A DNA stretch of 64,000 nucleotides from Cellulomonas sp. Root485 (GTDB lineage: Bacteria; Actinomycetota; Actinomycetes; Actinomycetales; Cellulomonadaceae). The notes under the pieces were generated by a model that did no database searches, had not been told where the DNA came from, and saw only the letters and a program-made list of their open reading frames with translations. A program made the translations under genes and the position numbers. Shown one piece after another: positions 52,489 through 60,517 of the stretch (positions are counted from its first letter, which is position 1; every line of letters begins with the position of its first letter). Location of the stretch: NCBI RefSeq assembly GCF_001426705.1, contig NZ_LMFC01000001.1, positions 671,789-735,788 on the forward strand. The letters are read 5' to 3'.

Positions 52489-53804
52489 CTTGCGGCCTTG
52501 GTGGCGACGATCGTGTAGTCCTGCGGCCCGAAGAGCACGTCGTTCAGGCGGCTGAAGCCCTCGTTCACGACGCGGGCCAGGTCGCCGAGCTGCGGCTCCG
52601 CCTTGGGCAGGTGGTACCCCGTCGCCGGGGCGTGGAACGCGAGGTGGATGTCGCGGAAGCCGGCGCTCTCGCACAGGAAGGACGTGAGCGACGGGTGCAG
52701 GGGCCACACGTGCGTCGGGTCGAGGATGTAGCTGTTGCCGAGCACGATGAGCGACGCCGGGTTCGGGGTCTCCGCGACGAACACGCCGCCGGGCCGGAGG
52801 CGGGACAGCGACAGCTGGATGAACTCGAGCAGGTAGTCGAGCTCGAGGTGCTCGAGCACGTGCGCGGAGAACACCGCACCGAGCGAGTCGGGCTCCTGCG
52901 CGCGGAGGAAGCCCAGGGCGTCCGTCTGCTCGACGACGAGCCCGCGCGCGCGTGCCTCGGCGGCCATCCCGGGCTCGGGCTCGACCCCGATGCCGTCGAT
53001 GCCGGCCTCGCGCAGTGCGTCGAGGAGCTCGCCGCGCCCGCACCCGATGTCCACGACCGGGCCGTGGCCGGTGAGGATCGGGATGTAGCGCTCGCGCTGG
53101 ACACGCAGGATCTCGTCGGGCTCGCCGCGGAAGCGTCCCTCGAAGCCGACGTAGTCGAACCCGGCCGAGTGCTTCTCGACGTCGGGTGCGGCCACCGCGG
53201 GCTCGACGCTGGTGGTGACGGCGGGTGTCGCAGCGGGTGCTGCGGTGGGCAGAGGGGGAGCGCCCTGCGGCGCGACGAGCGCGGTGTTCACGCGCGAGTC
53301 GAGCACGCGCAGCCGGCGGTCGAGCGAGTGCAGCTGCTCGCGCTGCTCGGCCAGGCGGACGGCGGCGGCGTCGATGCCCGCACCGGGCGCGATCGCGGCG
53401 CCGAGCGCCTCGAACCGGCGGAGCACGTCGCCGAAGTCGGCCTTCTGCAGCGTCTGGTTGATCTCGTTCGACTCCAGCCGCTGCTGCATGAGCGCCAGGT
53501 CGACCCGCTGCCCTGCCTGGTCGAAGAGCCGTCGCTCCAGCTCGTCGATGCGCCGGTTCGCCGCGTCGAGAGCGTGCCGCTGGGTCTCGGTGCCGCGCTG
53601 GGCGCGCTCGATCACCGGCCCGATCTTGTTCAGGGCCGGACGCGCGACGCGCCCGACGGAGGAGCGCACGCGGCGCTTGATCGACTGGCGGGCGGTCGGC
53701 GTGGGTGCTGTGACCGGACGGGGGTCAGCGACGGGCTGCTGGTCGGCTGCTGCGGGACGCAGCACCTGCGTCGCGTCGGAACGGAGCTCGGGGGGGAGCG
53801 TCAT
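52485..53804 (-). CDS. coiled-coil SAM-dependent methyltransferase
   Basis: A 439-residue cytoplasmic protein. Residues about 1-40 are disordered, 62-175 form a predicted helical/coiled-coil region (heptad-like RRIDELERRLFDQAG and REQLHSLDRRLRVLDSR), and 180-210 are a Pro/Ala linker. A class I methyltransferase domain covers about 215-439, with SAM motif VDIGCGRGE at 251-259, acidic GVEPEPG and the FSAHVLEHLE motif. It probably methylates a sugar at the end of or within the exported polymer. The N-terminal FDYVGFEGRFRG of the catalytic part and its place next to Wzm/Wzt point to a chain-end function. The ATG overlaps the upstream stop (ATGA) and has AGGAG. Confidence 0.85.
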   Translation of the reverse strand: MTLPPELRSDATQVLRPAAADQQPVADPRPVTAPTPTARQSIKRRVRSSVGRVARPALNKIGPVIERAQRGTETQRHALDAANRRIDELERRLFDQAGQRVDLALMQQRLESNEINQTLQKADFGDVLRRFEALGAAIAPGAGIDAAAVRLAEQREQLHSLDRRLRVLDSRVNTALVAPQGAPPLPTAAPAATPAVTTSVEPAVAAPDVEKHSAGFDYVGFEGRFRGEPDEILRVQRERYIPILTGHGPVVDIGCGRGELLDALREAGIDGIGVEPEPGMAAEARARGLVVEQTDALGFLRAQEPDSLGAVFSAHVLEHLELDYLLEFIQLSLSRLRPGGVFVAETPNPASLIVLGNSYILDPTHVWPLHPSLTSFLCESAGFRDIHLAFHAPATGYHLPKAEPQLGDLARVVNEGFSRLNDVLFGPQDYTIVATKAAS

Positions 53805-54661
53805 GACGGACTCCTGAGGGTGTCGAGCACACCGCTCGCGCGGAGCCGGACAGCACTGTCCGTGGGTGTGCCGAGGAGATCGAGGGGTTGGGCGAAGCCG
53901 TCCCGCGGCCGGTGCCGACCTGCGGAGCCGAGGATCTCCTCGAGCTGCAGGACGGCCCGGTCCGGGCTGTGCTCGCGCGCGTACAGCGCGTGACAGCCCT
54001 GGGCGTGCCGGGCGAGCGCGGCGGGGTCGGCCAGCAGCCGCTCCGCCTCCTCGTCCGGGGTGGCTGACGCTCTCTCCTTCGGGAGGGGAAGGTCGAGCTC
54101 GCGAGCGAGCTCCACCGGGGCCACGACGGGAGCCCCCCATGCCGCGCCGAGCACGGCTGTCGTGGCGTCGTCCGTCACGAGGACGCTGGCGAGAGCCGCG
54201 GCGGAACCCGCCGCGCTCTCGTCGACCGGCTGGTGGTCCCAGGACCACTGACCGGCGACGTGTCGGGCGACCGCGGTCGCGTCCTGCAGCCCACGCGCGC
54301 GACGGATCCGCGAGCGCGTGAACGGGGCGACGGGGCGGGCGCTGGTGTGGGCCTCCTGCGGCCCGAGCGCGAGGACGGGTGCCGTGACGCGGGTCCGCAC
54401 CTCGCGGGCGACGGCCGGCGCCGCGAGGACGACCACGGCCGCCGCGACGGCGGGTGCGGTCAGGTCCGTGTCGGCGTCGACCCAGACGGTCGTGCGCTCG
54501 CCGTAGGGTCCGGGCGCCTCGGCGGTCCGGACCACGGTGTCGAACCGGCCACCGTCCACCACGGCCCTGACATCGGCACGTTCCGCGAGCCGGGTGAGGG
54601 CGGCCCGCAGGTCGTCACCGACCGGAGCACGGGTGGCGATACCGATACGGAGTCGGTTCAT
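53801..54661 (-). CDS. conserved hypothetical, degenerate glycosyltransferase-like
   Basis: A 286-residue protein I cannot place firmly. It begins with a Rossmann-like strand MNRLRIGIATRAP. The segment WGAPVVAPVELARELDLP followed by EEAERLLADPAALARHAQGCHALY resembles the C-terminal domain of GT-B glycosyltransferases, where a displaced subfamily keeps the fold but loses the donor-binding EX7E motif. It is rich in Ala and Val. The ATG at 54661 overlaps the GT4 stop as ATGA and its own stop overlaps the methyltransferase start, so it is co-translated with both. It might be a partner subunit of the neighbouring transferase; that is speculation. Confidence 0.65.
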   Translation of the reverse strand: MNRLRIGIATRAPVGDDLRAALTRLAERADVRAVVDGGRFDTVVRTAEAPGPYGERTTVWVDADTDLTAPAVAAAVVVLAAPAVAREVRTRVTAPVLALGPQEAHTSARPVAPFTRSRIRRARGLQDATAVARHVAGQWSWDHQPVDESAAGSAAALASVLVTDDATTAVLGAAWGAPVVAPVELARELDLPLPKERASATPDEEAERLLADPAALARHAQGCHALYAREHSPDRAVLQLEEILGSAGRHRPRDGFAQPLDLLGTPTDSAVRLRASGVLDTLRSPS

Positions 54662-55668
54662 GCGAGGAGCTGCTCGACGACGGACGGCCAGGACAGCTGG
54701 GCGACCCGCCGCCGACCTTCCATGCCCATCTCCGCGGCTGCCGCCTTGTCGGACGCCAGCCTGTCGATCGCGTCGGCGAGGCCCTGCGGGGTGCCGTCGG
54801 TCACGATGCCGGTGACGCCGTCCTCGACCCACTCGAGGACTCCGCCGGCGTCGTGCGAGGTGATGACGGGCTTGCCGGCGAGGAACGCCTGCAGCGTGAC
54901 GTAGCCGTAGTCCTCGTCGTGGGGGTCGTAGATGACCCCGAGCGAGTCCGCGAAGAGGTCGACGAGCGCGTCGTCGGGCACGAAGCCCGGCAGCTCGACG
55001 CGGTCGGCCAGGTCGTCGCGCTCGACCGCCTTGTGCAGCTCCGCCGACATCGAGCCACGGCCGGCGACGATCGCACGGATGCCGGAGCTCACGTGGGGCA
55101 TCGCGGCGACGATCCGCTCGGGGCGCTTGTTGGCCTCGAGCCGGGTGGGCGTGAACACGTAGTCGCCGTACTCGCCGACCCGGAGCTCGTCCGAGAGGGG
55201 CGGGGGGTGGTAGAGCGTGGTGCCCGTGAGGCCGTTGTACCGGGCGAGACGGTCCGCGACCACGTCGGAGATGGTGTGGATCCGCTGCGCCTCGAGCAGC
55301 GCGTTCGTGTCCCACTCGGTCAGCTGCCGCTGGATCTCGAGCGACTCGTCGTCCAGGCCCATGTCCGACCAGGCGGCGTCGGCACCGTCGTAGGCGCCAC
55401 GGTGCTGGTGGAAGAGCCACACGATCTTGCGGTGGTGGCGCGCGTAGTACGAGGGGAAGTTCGTGGCGATGACAGCGTCCGCGTCGAGCGGCAGCATCCG
55501 CCACGCGAGCGGGGCGTCGAACACGCGCTCCTTCTCCCACGCCGTCGGGAGGTGGACCAGCTCGGCGCGGTGCCCGTTCTCCTGCAGCGCGCGGACGAGG
55601 TTCGCTGTGGCCAGCTCAGCCCCTCCGCGCACGAAGGGCACCTGGGCGCCGCACACGATCACATCCAT
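54658..55668 (-). CDS. family 4 glycosyltransferase
   Basis: A 336-residue GT-B enzyme. The N-terminal acceptor domain opens MDVIVCGAQVPFVRGGAE. The C-terminal donor domain has VFTPTRLEANKRPERI, VELPGFVPDDALVDLFADS and a late EDYGYVTLQAFLAGKPVITSHDAGG, the place of the GT4 EX7E motif; here it reads DYGYVTLQA, so the first Glu is replaced by Asp/Gly. It should transfer a sugar from a nucleotide donor to the polysaccharide. It is the first gene of the five-gene minus-strand operon, with GAGGAA upstream. Confidence 0.9.
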   Translation of the reverse strand: MDVIVCGAQVPFVRGGAELATANLVRALQENGHRAELVHLPTAWEKERVFDAPLAWRMLPLDADAVIATNFPSYYARHHRKIVWLFHQHRGAYDGADAAWSDMGLDDESLEIQRQLTEWDTNALLEAQRIHTISDVVADRLARYNGLTGTTLYHPPPLSDELRVGEYGDYVFTPTRLEANKRPERIVAAMPHVSSGIRAIVAGRGSMSAELHKAVERDDLADRVELPGFVPDDALVDLFADSLGVIYDPHDEDYGYVTLQAFLAGKPVITSHDAGGVLEWVEDGVTGIVTDGTPQGLADAIDRLASDKAAAAEMGMEGRRRVAQLSWPSVVEQLLA

Positions 55669-55710
55669 CGGGGTGGTTCCTCGTTCCGGTCGGGGGTGGC
55701 GGCGCGCTAC

Positions 55711-55716
55711 ATGCTA
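55711..55716 (-). promoter_or_regulatory. -10 element of the minus-strand five-gene operon
   Basis: TAGCAT on the minus strand lies about 42 nt before the ATG at 55668, giving a short leader with a GAGGAA site. Confidence 0.45.
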
Positions 55717-55763
55717 GCCGTCCCGCGAGCGGTCGCCCGGAGCCGTGACCGCGGCGGTCCCGG

Positions 55764-55769
55764 TACGCT
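55764..55769 (+). promoter_or_regulatory. -10 element of the Wzm/Wzt operon
   Basis: TACGCT on the plus strand lies 32 nt before the ATG at 55802. It is about 50 nt from the divergent minus-strand box, so the two operons share one control region. Confidence 0.45.
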
Positions 55770-55801
55770 CTGACGTTCGTGAGCAACTGCAGGAACGCGC
55801 G

Positions 55802-56755
55802 ATGAGCGGACTCGAGCAGGCGTTGGGTGCCGACGCCGCGCCGGAGGACCAGCGCCGGCACGTGACCGGTGAGATGACGCGGGTGTTCTCGCAGGCGCGC
55901 TGGTTCCACGGCTTCTGGGCGGACGTCAGGGAGGTCGTGCAGTACCGCGAGCTCCTGGGCAACCTGGTCCGCAAGGAGCTCAAGGTCAAGTACAAGGACT
56001 CGTTCCTCGGCTTCTTCTGGACCCTCGTCCGCCCGCTGCTGCAGCTGCTCGTGTACTCGGTCGCGATCGGCTTCTTCCTCGGCTCCGGCAAGGTGATCCC
56101 CGAGTTCGGCGTCTACCTCTTCACCGGCCTGCTGGCGTGGTCCCTGTTCACCGACATCATCGGCGGGTCGACCGGCTCGATCATCAGCAACGCGGGCCTG
56201 GTCAAGAAGGTGTACATGCCGCGCGAGCTGTTCCCGCTCTCGGTGGTGGGCGCCTCCTCGGTGAACTTCGCGGTCCAGCTGGTGGTCCTGCTGGGCGCCT
56301 ACGTGGTGACCGGCTCCTGGCCGGCACCGAGCAACCTGCTCCTCGTCCCGCTCGCGCTGATCACCCTGATCCTGTTCGCGACGGCGCTCGGCCTCATGCT
56401 CGCCGCGGCGAACGTGTTCCTGCGCGACGTGCAGTACCTGGTCGAGGTCGGCCTGCTCCTGTGGTTCTGGATGACGCCGATCGTCTACGACTGGACGAAG
56501 GTGCAGTCCACGCTGACCGACGCCGGCGTCCCGTGGCTCTTCGACGTGTACATGCTCAACCCGATGGCGAACGTGGTGCTCGCGTTCCAGCGGGCGCTGT
56601 GGCCGGGCGGGCTGACCGAGCAGGGTGCACCGTTCTACTACGACGGTCCGCTGGCGCTGCGGCTCGTGATCATCAGCGCCGTCAGCCTCCTCCTCCTGTG
56701 GTTCGCCCAGCGCGTGTTCGCTCGGGCCCAGGGCAACTTCGCACAGGAGCTGTGA
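55802..56755 (+). CDS. polysaccharide ABC exporter permease (Wzm/TagG type)
   Basis: A 317-residue ABC-2-type permease with an N-terminal amphipathic segment, then about six helices. The opening RELLGNLVRKELKVKYKDSFLGFFWTLV is the hallmark of the Wzm/TagG/RfbD family, as is the PLLQLLVYSVAIGFFLGSG helix. It exports lipid-linked polysaccharide across the membrane together with the ATPase encoded downstream. I start it at ATG 55802 with AGGAA upstream; the frame is open a further 19 codons. It overlaps the ATPase gene (GTGA). Confidence 0.93.
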   Translation: MSGLEQALGADAAPEDQRRHVTGEMTRVFSQARWFHGFWADVREVVQYRELLGNLVRKELKVKYKDSFLGFFWTLVRPLLQLLVYSVAIGFFLGSGKVIPEFGVYLFTGLLAWSLFTDIIGGSTGSIISNAGLVKKVYMPRELFPLSVVGASSVNFAVQLVVLLGAYVVTGSWPAPSNLLLVPLALITLILFATALGLMLAAANVFLRDVQYLVEVGLLLWFWMTPIVYDWTKVQSTLTDAGVPWLFDVYMLNPMANVVLAFQRALWPGGLTEQGAPFYYDGPLALRLVIISAVSLLLLWFAQRVFARAQGNFAQEL

Positions 56756-57936
56756 CCGTGAGCGACATCATCCGCCTGCAGGGCGTCTCCAAGCAGTTCC
56801 GGCTGCGCAACGACAAGAGCCTCAAGGAGCGGCTGGTCAACCGGCGCGCCTCGAAGGACAACGAGACCAGCTTCTGGGCGCTCAAGGACATCGACCTCAC
56901 GGTGGCCGAGGGGTCGACCATCGGCCTGGTCGGGCACAACGGCTCCGGCAAGAGCACGCTCCTGAAGGTCATCGGCGGCGTGCTGACGCCGTCGGCGGGC
57001 ATCGTCGAGCGGCGCGGCCGGCTCGCGGCACTGCTCGAGCTGGGAGCGGGCTTCCACGGCGACCTCACCGGTCGCGAGAACGTGTTCCTCAACGCCTCCC
57101 TGCTCGGCCTGACGAAGAAGCAGACGGAGCAGTACTTCGACGCGATCGTCGACTTCTCCGGCATCGAGGAGTTCATCGACACCCAGGTGAAGTTCTACTC
57201 GAGCGGCATGTACGTCCGGCTCGCGTTCGCCGTCGCGGTGCACGTCGACCCTGACATCCTGCTGGTGGACGAGGTTCTCGCGGTCGGCGACGAGCCGTTC
57301 CAGCGCAAGTGCATCGAGCGGATCCGGCAGTTCCAGGGGGAGGGGCGCACCATCGTGCTGGTCACCCACTCGCTGGACCAGGTGCGCGAGATGTGCGACC
57401 ACGCCGTCATGCTCGACCACGGCCACTCGATCCTGCAGGGCACGTCCGTCGAGATCATCCGGGCGTTCCGGGACGCGAACGACGAGGTCGCCGCCGAGCT
57501 CCTCGACGACGCGACCGAGAGCCCCGCGAGCATCACCGACGTGCAGGTGACGGACCCCGACGGTGCGCCGCTCCTGGCCATCGGCCCGGACCAGCCCGTC
57601 CGGTTCCGCATCGGCATCGAGGCACACGAACCCATCGACGACTACGTGGTGGGACTCGCGCTCACCGACAACATGGAGCGGCTGGTGTACGGCACGAACA
57701 CGCACATGCTCGGGATCACGGTCCCGCCCGCGAACGGCAAGCACTGGGTCGAGTTCGCAGTCGACCGGCTGCCGGTGGTCGAGGGCCAGTACTACGTGAC
57801 CGCCGCGGTGCACCCGCAGCGGGGGGCGGAGTGGCACCGCGTCGACCGTGCCGCGGTCGTCCGGGTGCGCACGACGGCCTCCGAGGTGGGCGTCGTCCAC
57901 CTCGCCCCGCGGTTCTCCGCCGGGGCGGCGTCATGA
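56752..57936 (+). CDS. polysaccharide ABC exporter ATPase with sugar-binding tail (Wzt type)
   Basis: A 394-residue ATPase. Walker A GHNGSGKS is at residues 61-68, the signature reads YSSGMYVRLAFAVA (the SSGM form of Wzt/TagH), Walker B is ILLVDEVLAVGD, and the H-loop is VTHSL. After the nucleotide-binding domain (about 1-250) a second domain of about 140 residues (255-394) matches the Wzt C-terminal type: a beta-sandwich that recognises the finished end of the polymer in O-antigen systems. The GTG at 56752 overlaps the permease stop; GTG at 56758 is an alternative. The GT4 gene behind it overlaps by 4 nt. Confidence 0.93.
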   Translation: MTVSDIIRLQGVSKQFRLRNDKSLKERLVNRRASKDNETSFWALKDIDLTVAEGSTIGLVGHNGSGKSTLLKVIGGVLTPSAGIVERRGRLAALLELGAGFHGDLTGRENVFLNASLLGLTKKQTEQYFDAIVDFSGIEEFIDTQVKFYSSGMYVRLAFAVAVHVDPDILLVDEVLAVGDEPFQRKCIERIRQFQGEGRTIVLVTHSLDQVREMCDHAVMLDHGHSILQGTSVEIIRAFRDANDEVAAELLDDATESPASITDVQVTDPDGAPLLAIGPDQPVRFRIGIEAHEPIDDYVVGLALTDNMERLVYGTNTHMLGITVPPANGKHWVEFAVDRLPVVEGQYYVTAAVHPQRGAEWHRVDRAAVVRVRTTASEVGVVHLAPRFSAGAAS

Positions 57937-59129
57937 GCCGCCGGCAGGGCAAGGTCGCGTTCGTCCCGGCGCGCTACGGCGACCGGATCGTCGGCGGCGC
58001 GGAGATCGTGCTGCGCCACATGGCGTTCGGTCTGCAGAAGCGCGGCTGGGACGTCGAGATCCTCACGACGACGGCCCTCGACCACCACACGTGGAAGAAC
58101 GAGACCGAGCCCGGCGTCACCGTCGAGGACGGCATGCCGGTGCGCCGGTTCACGGTGGACGGCGACGCCCTGCCCGAGCGAGGAGCCCTGGAGCACCGGA
58201 TCCTCACGGGTGACCCGCTGACCATCTCCGAGCAGCAGCGCTGGATGAACTCCGGCATGCGGGCCCCCGACCTGTACCACTACATCCTCGACAGCTCGGA
58301 CGAGTACCGGGCGTTCGTGTTCACGCCCTACCCGTTCTGGGTGACGTTCGCGTGCTCGCAGATCGTGCCGCACAAGAGCGTGCTGTGGACGTGCCTGCAC
58401 GACGAGCCCTACGCGTATCTCGAGCTGTTCCAGCCGGTCTTCACGGGGAGCGCGGGACTGCTGTTCCAGTCCGACCCCGAGCAGGACCTCGCCGAGCGCA
58501 TCACGTCGAAGCTGGCCCCGCACAAGGTGGTCGGCTGCGGCGTCGAGGTGCCGGCGTCGTACGACCCGGAGGGCTTCCGCGAGCGCTACGGCATCGAGGG
58601 CCGGTTCCTCCTGTACGCCGGCCGTCGCGAGGGCGCGAAGGGCTGGGACGAGCTGCTCGAGATCCTCGCGGACATCGATGCGCGCGGGCAGTTCCCGTTC
58701 ACGCTGGTCACGATGGGTGGCGGCGAGGTCCGGCCGCCGGCCGGGTTCGAGGGCAAGGTGATCGACGTCGGCTTCCTCGACGACGACGAGCGCGACAACG
58801 CGTTCGCGGCCGCGGACGCCTACATCCAGCCCAGCCGGTTCGAGGCGTTCTCGCGCACGATCATGGAGGCCTGGCTGGCGGGCACGCCCGTCATCGCCAA
58901 CGGGGGCAGCGACGTCGTGAAGTGGCACTGCGAGCGCTCCGGCGCGGGTCTGACGTACGACGACGCCCTCGAGCTCGAGGAGGCGCTGCGCTTCGTCGCC
59001 GAGGCTCCCGAGGAGGCCGCGGCCCTGGCCGTCAGCGGCCGTGAGTACGTGCTGTCCCACTACCAGTGGGAGACCGTGCTCGACGCGGTCGAGGCGCAGA
59101 TCGAGGCGTGGACGGGGGTCGACGCATGA
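57933..59129 (+). CDS. family 4 glycosyltransferase
   Basis: A 398-residue GT-B enzyme. The acceptor domain begins KVAFVPARYGDRIVGGAEIV, and the donor domain has LLYAGRREGAKGWDELLEIL, IDVGFLDDDERDNAF and FEAFSRTIMEAWLAGTPVIA, the last being the GT4 catalytic EX7E region (Glu of FEAF and Glu of IMEA). It uses a nucleotide sugar to extend the glycan. It overlaps the Wzt gene (ATGA) and is followed by another GT4 gene (ATGA), so exporter and transferases are co-translated. Confidence 0.92.
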   Translation: MSRRQGKVAFVPARYGDRIVGGAEIVLRHMAFGLQKRGWDVEILTTTALDHHTWKNETEPGVTVEDGMPVRRFTVDGDALPERGALEHRILTGDPLTISEQQRWMNSGMRAPDLYHYILDSSDEYRAFVFTPYPFWVTFACSQIVPHKSVLWTCLHDEPYAYLELFQPVFTGSAGLLFQSDPEQDLAERITSKLAPHKVVGCGVEVPASYDPEGFRERYGIEGRFLLYAGRREGAKGWDELLEILADIDARGQFPFTLVTMGGGEVRPPAGFEGKVIDVGFLDDDERDNAFAAADAYIQPSRFEAFSRTIMEAWLAGTPVIANGGSDVVKWHCERSGAGLTYDDALELEEALRFVAEAPEEAAALAVSGREYVLSHYQWETVLDAVEAQIEAWTGVDA

Positions 59130-60517
59130 GGATCCTGATGGTCTCGCCCTACCCGCCGCTGCGCGACGGCATCGCCGCGTACGCGCAGCAACAGGTGGCT
59201 GCGCTGCGCCGCGAGGGCCACGACGTCGAGGTGCTCTCGCCGGGCCCGTCGGCCGCGCACTACCACCTCGACCTGGTCGGGCCGCGAGGGGCGCTGGCGC
59301 TGGCCAAGCGCGTCGTCGGCTACGACCTCGTGATCGTGCAGTTCCACCCGGACTTCTTCTACCCGCCGGGCGCCGGGCAGTCGGACCGCGCCGCAGTCGG
59401 GCTGGCCCTGAGCGCCGCGTTCGCCCGTGCCAAGCGGGTCGAGGTCGTCGTGCACGAGGTCGACTACCGGTACGGCCGCGGCACCAGCCCGGCGGCCCTG
59501 ATCACGCGTCAGCTGTGGCGGCGGGTCGACCAGATCAGCGTGCACTCCCAGAGCGAGGTCGACTCGTTCCGCGAGGCGTTCGGCGTGCAGTCCTCCCACA
59601 TCCGGGTGGTCGACCCCGGCGCCACGTTCGTCCCGCACACCCCGCTCGACCAGGCGCAGGCCCGGGCGAGCCTCGGCATCGCGCAGGACGCCACGGTGTT
59701 CCTGTCGATCGGCTTCATCCAGCCGCACAAGGGCTTCGACCGCGCCGTCCGGGCGTTCTCGGGCATGGGGCGCGGCGGCGTGCGGCTCGACGTCGTCGGC
59801 TCGGTGCGCGTCGAGGACCCCGCGTTCGTCCGCTACGCCGATGACCTCGAGGGTCTCGCGGCCCGCATCCCCGGCGCGCACGTGCACCTGGGCTTCGTCA
59901 GCGACGAGCTGTTCGACCGCTGGATCGTCGCGTCCGACGTCGTGGTCCTGCCGTACCGCGAGATCTGGTCCTCCAGCGTCATGGAGCGGGCCCTGCTGTT
60001 CGGCCGGCGCGTCATCGCCACCCGGGTCGGTGCCCTGGTCGAGCAGGCGCACGAGGAGGACGGTGTCACGATCGTCGACGACGACGCCGGCCTGCGTGCG
60101 GCGATGCGCCGCGAGGCGGGCGGCGGTGCCGAGGCCGTGGTCGAGGTGCAGCCGTGGCCCACGGCGGCCGCCGGGCGCACCGCGATCCAGGAGCAGGTGG
60201 TGCTCCGTGCGGCCCGTCGTCGGGGGCACGCCGTGCCGATGGGGGACCACCACGAGGTCTCGACGGTCGTGGGCACGGGTGCGGTCTCCGCGCCGCTGCG
60301 CCGGCTGGGCGACGTCCACCTGCCCGACCCGGGGCACGGTCGTGGCCTGCGCGTGCTCGTGCGCAAGGTCGTGCGGAAGGTGACGGCGTGGCAGGTGCAG
60401 CCGGTGGTGGACCAGCTCAACGCGGTGCGTCGCGCGTCCGTCGAGTCGGTCGAGCGCGCCTCGGAGGCCGGCCAGGACGGTCCGACGCCGGCGCCGGAGA
60501 GCCGGCCGGGTGGCTGA
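59126..60517 (+). CDS. family 4 glycosyltransferase with C-terminal extension
   Basis: A 463-residue GT-B enzyme starting MRILMVSPYPPLRDGIAAY. The donor domain includes FLSIGFIQPHKGFDRAVRAF and the segment WSSSVMERALLFGRRVIAT in the place of the catalytic EX7E motif, with only one of the two glutamates evident. After about residue 360 there is a 100-residue extension, rich in charged residues and ending in an amphipathic helix (VRKVTAWQVQPVVDQLN), that could anchor it to the membrane or to a partner. The ATG overlaps the previous stop; the next gene starts 8 nt before its end. Confidence 0.9.
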   Translation: MRILMVSPYPPLRDGIAAYAQQQVAALRREGHDVEVLSPGPSAAHYHLDLVGPRGALALAKRVVGYDLVIVQFHPDFFYPPGAGQSDRAAVGLALSAAFARAKRVEVVVHEVDYRYGRGTSPAALITRQLWRRVDQISVHSQSEVDSFREAFGVQSSHIRVVDPGATFVPHTPLDQAQARASLGIAQDATVFLSIGFIQPHKGFDRAVRAFSGMGRGGVRLDVVGSVRVEDPAFVRYADDLEGLAARIPGAHVHLGFVSDELFDRWIVASDVVVLPYREIWSSSVMERALLFGRRVIATRVGALVEQAHEEDGVTIVDDDAGLRAAMRREAGGGAEAVVEVQPWPTAAAGRTAIQEQVVLRAARRRGHAVPMGDHHEVSTVVGTGAVSAPLRRLGDVHLPDPGHGRGLRVLVRKVVRKVTAWQVQPVVDQLNAVRRASVESVERASEAGQDGPTPAPESRPGG

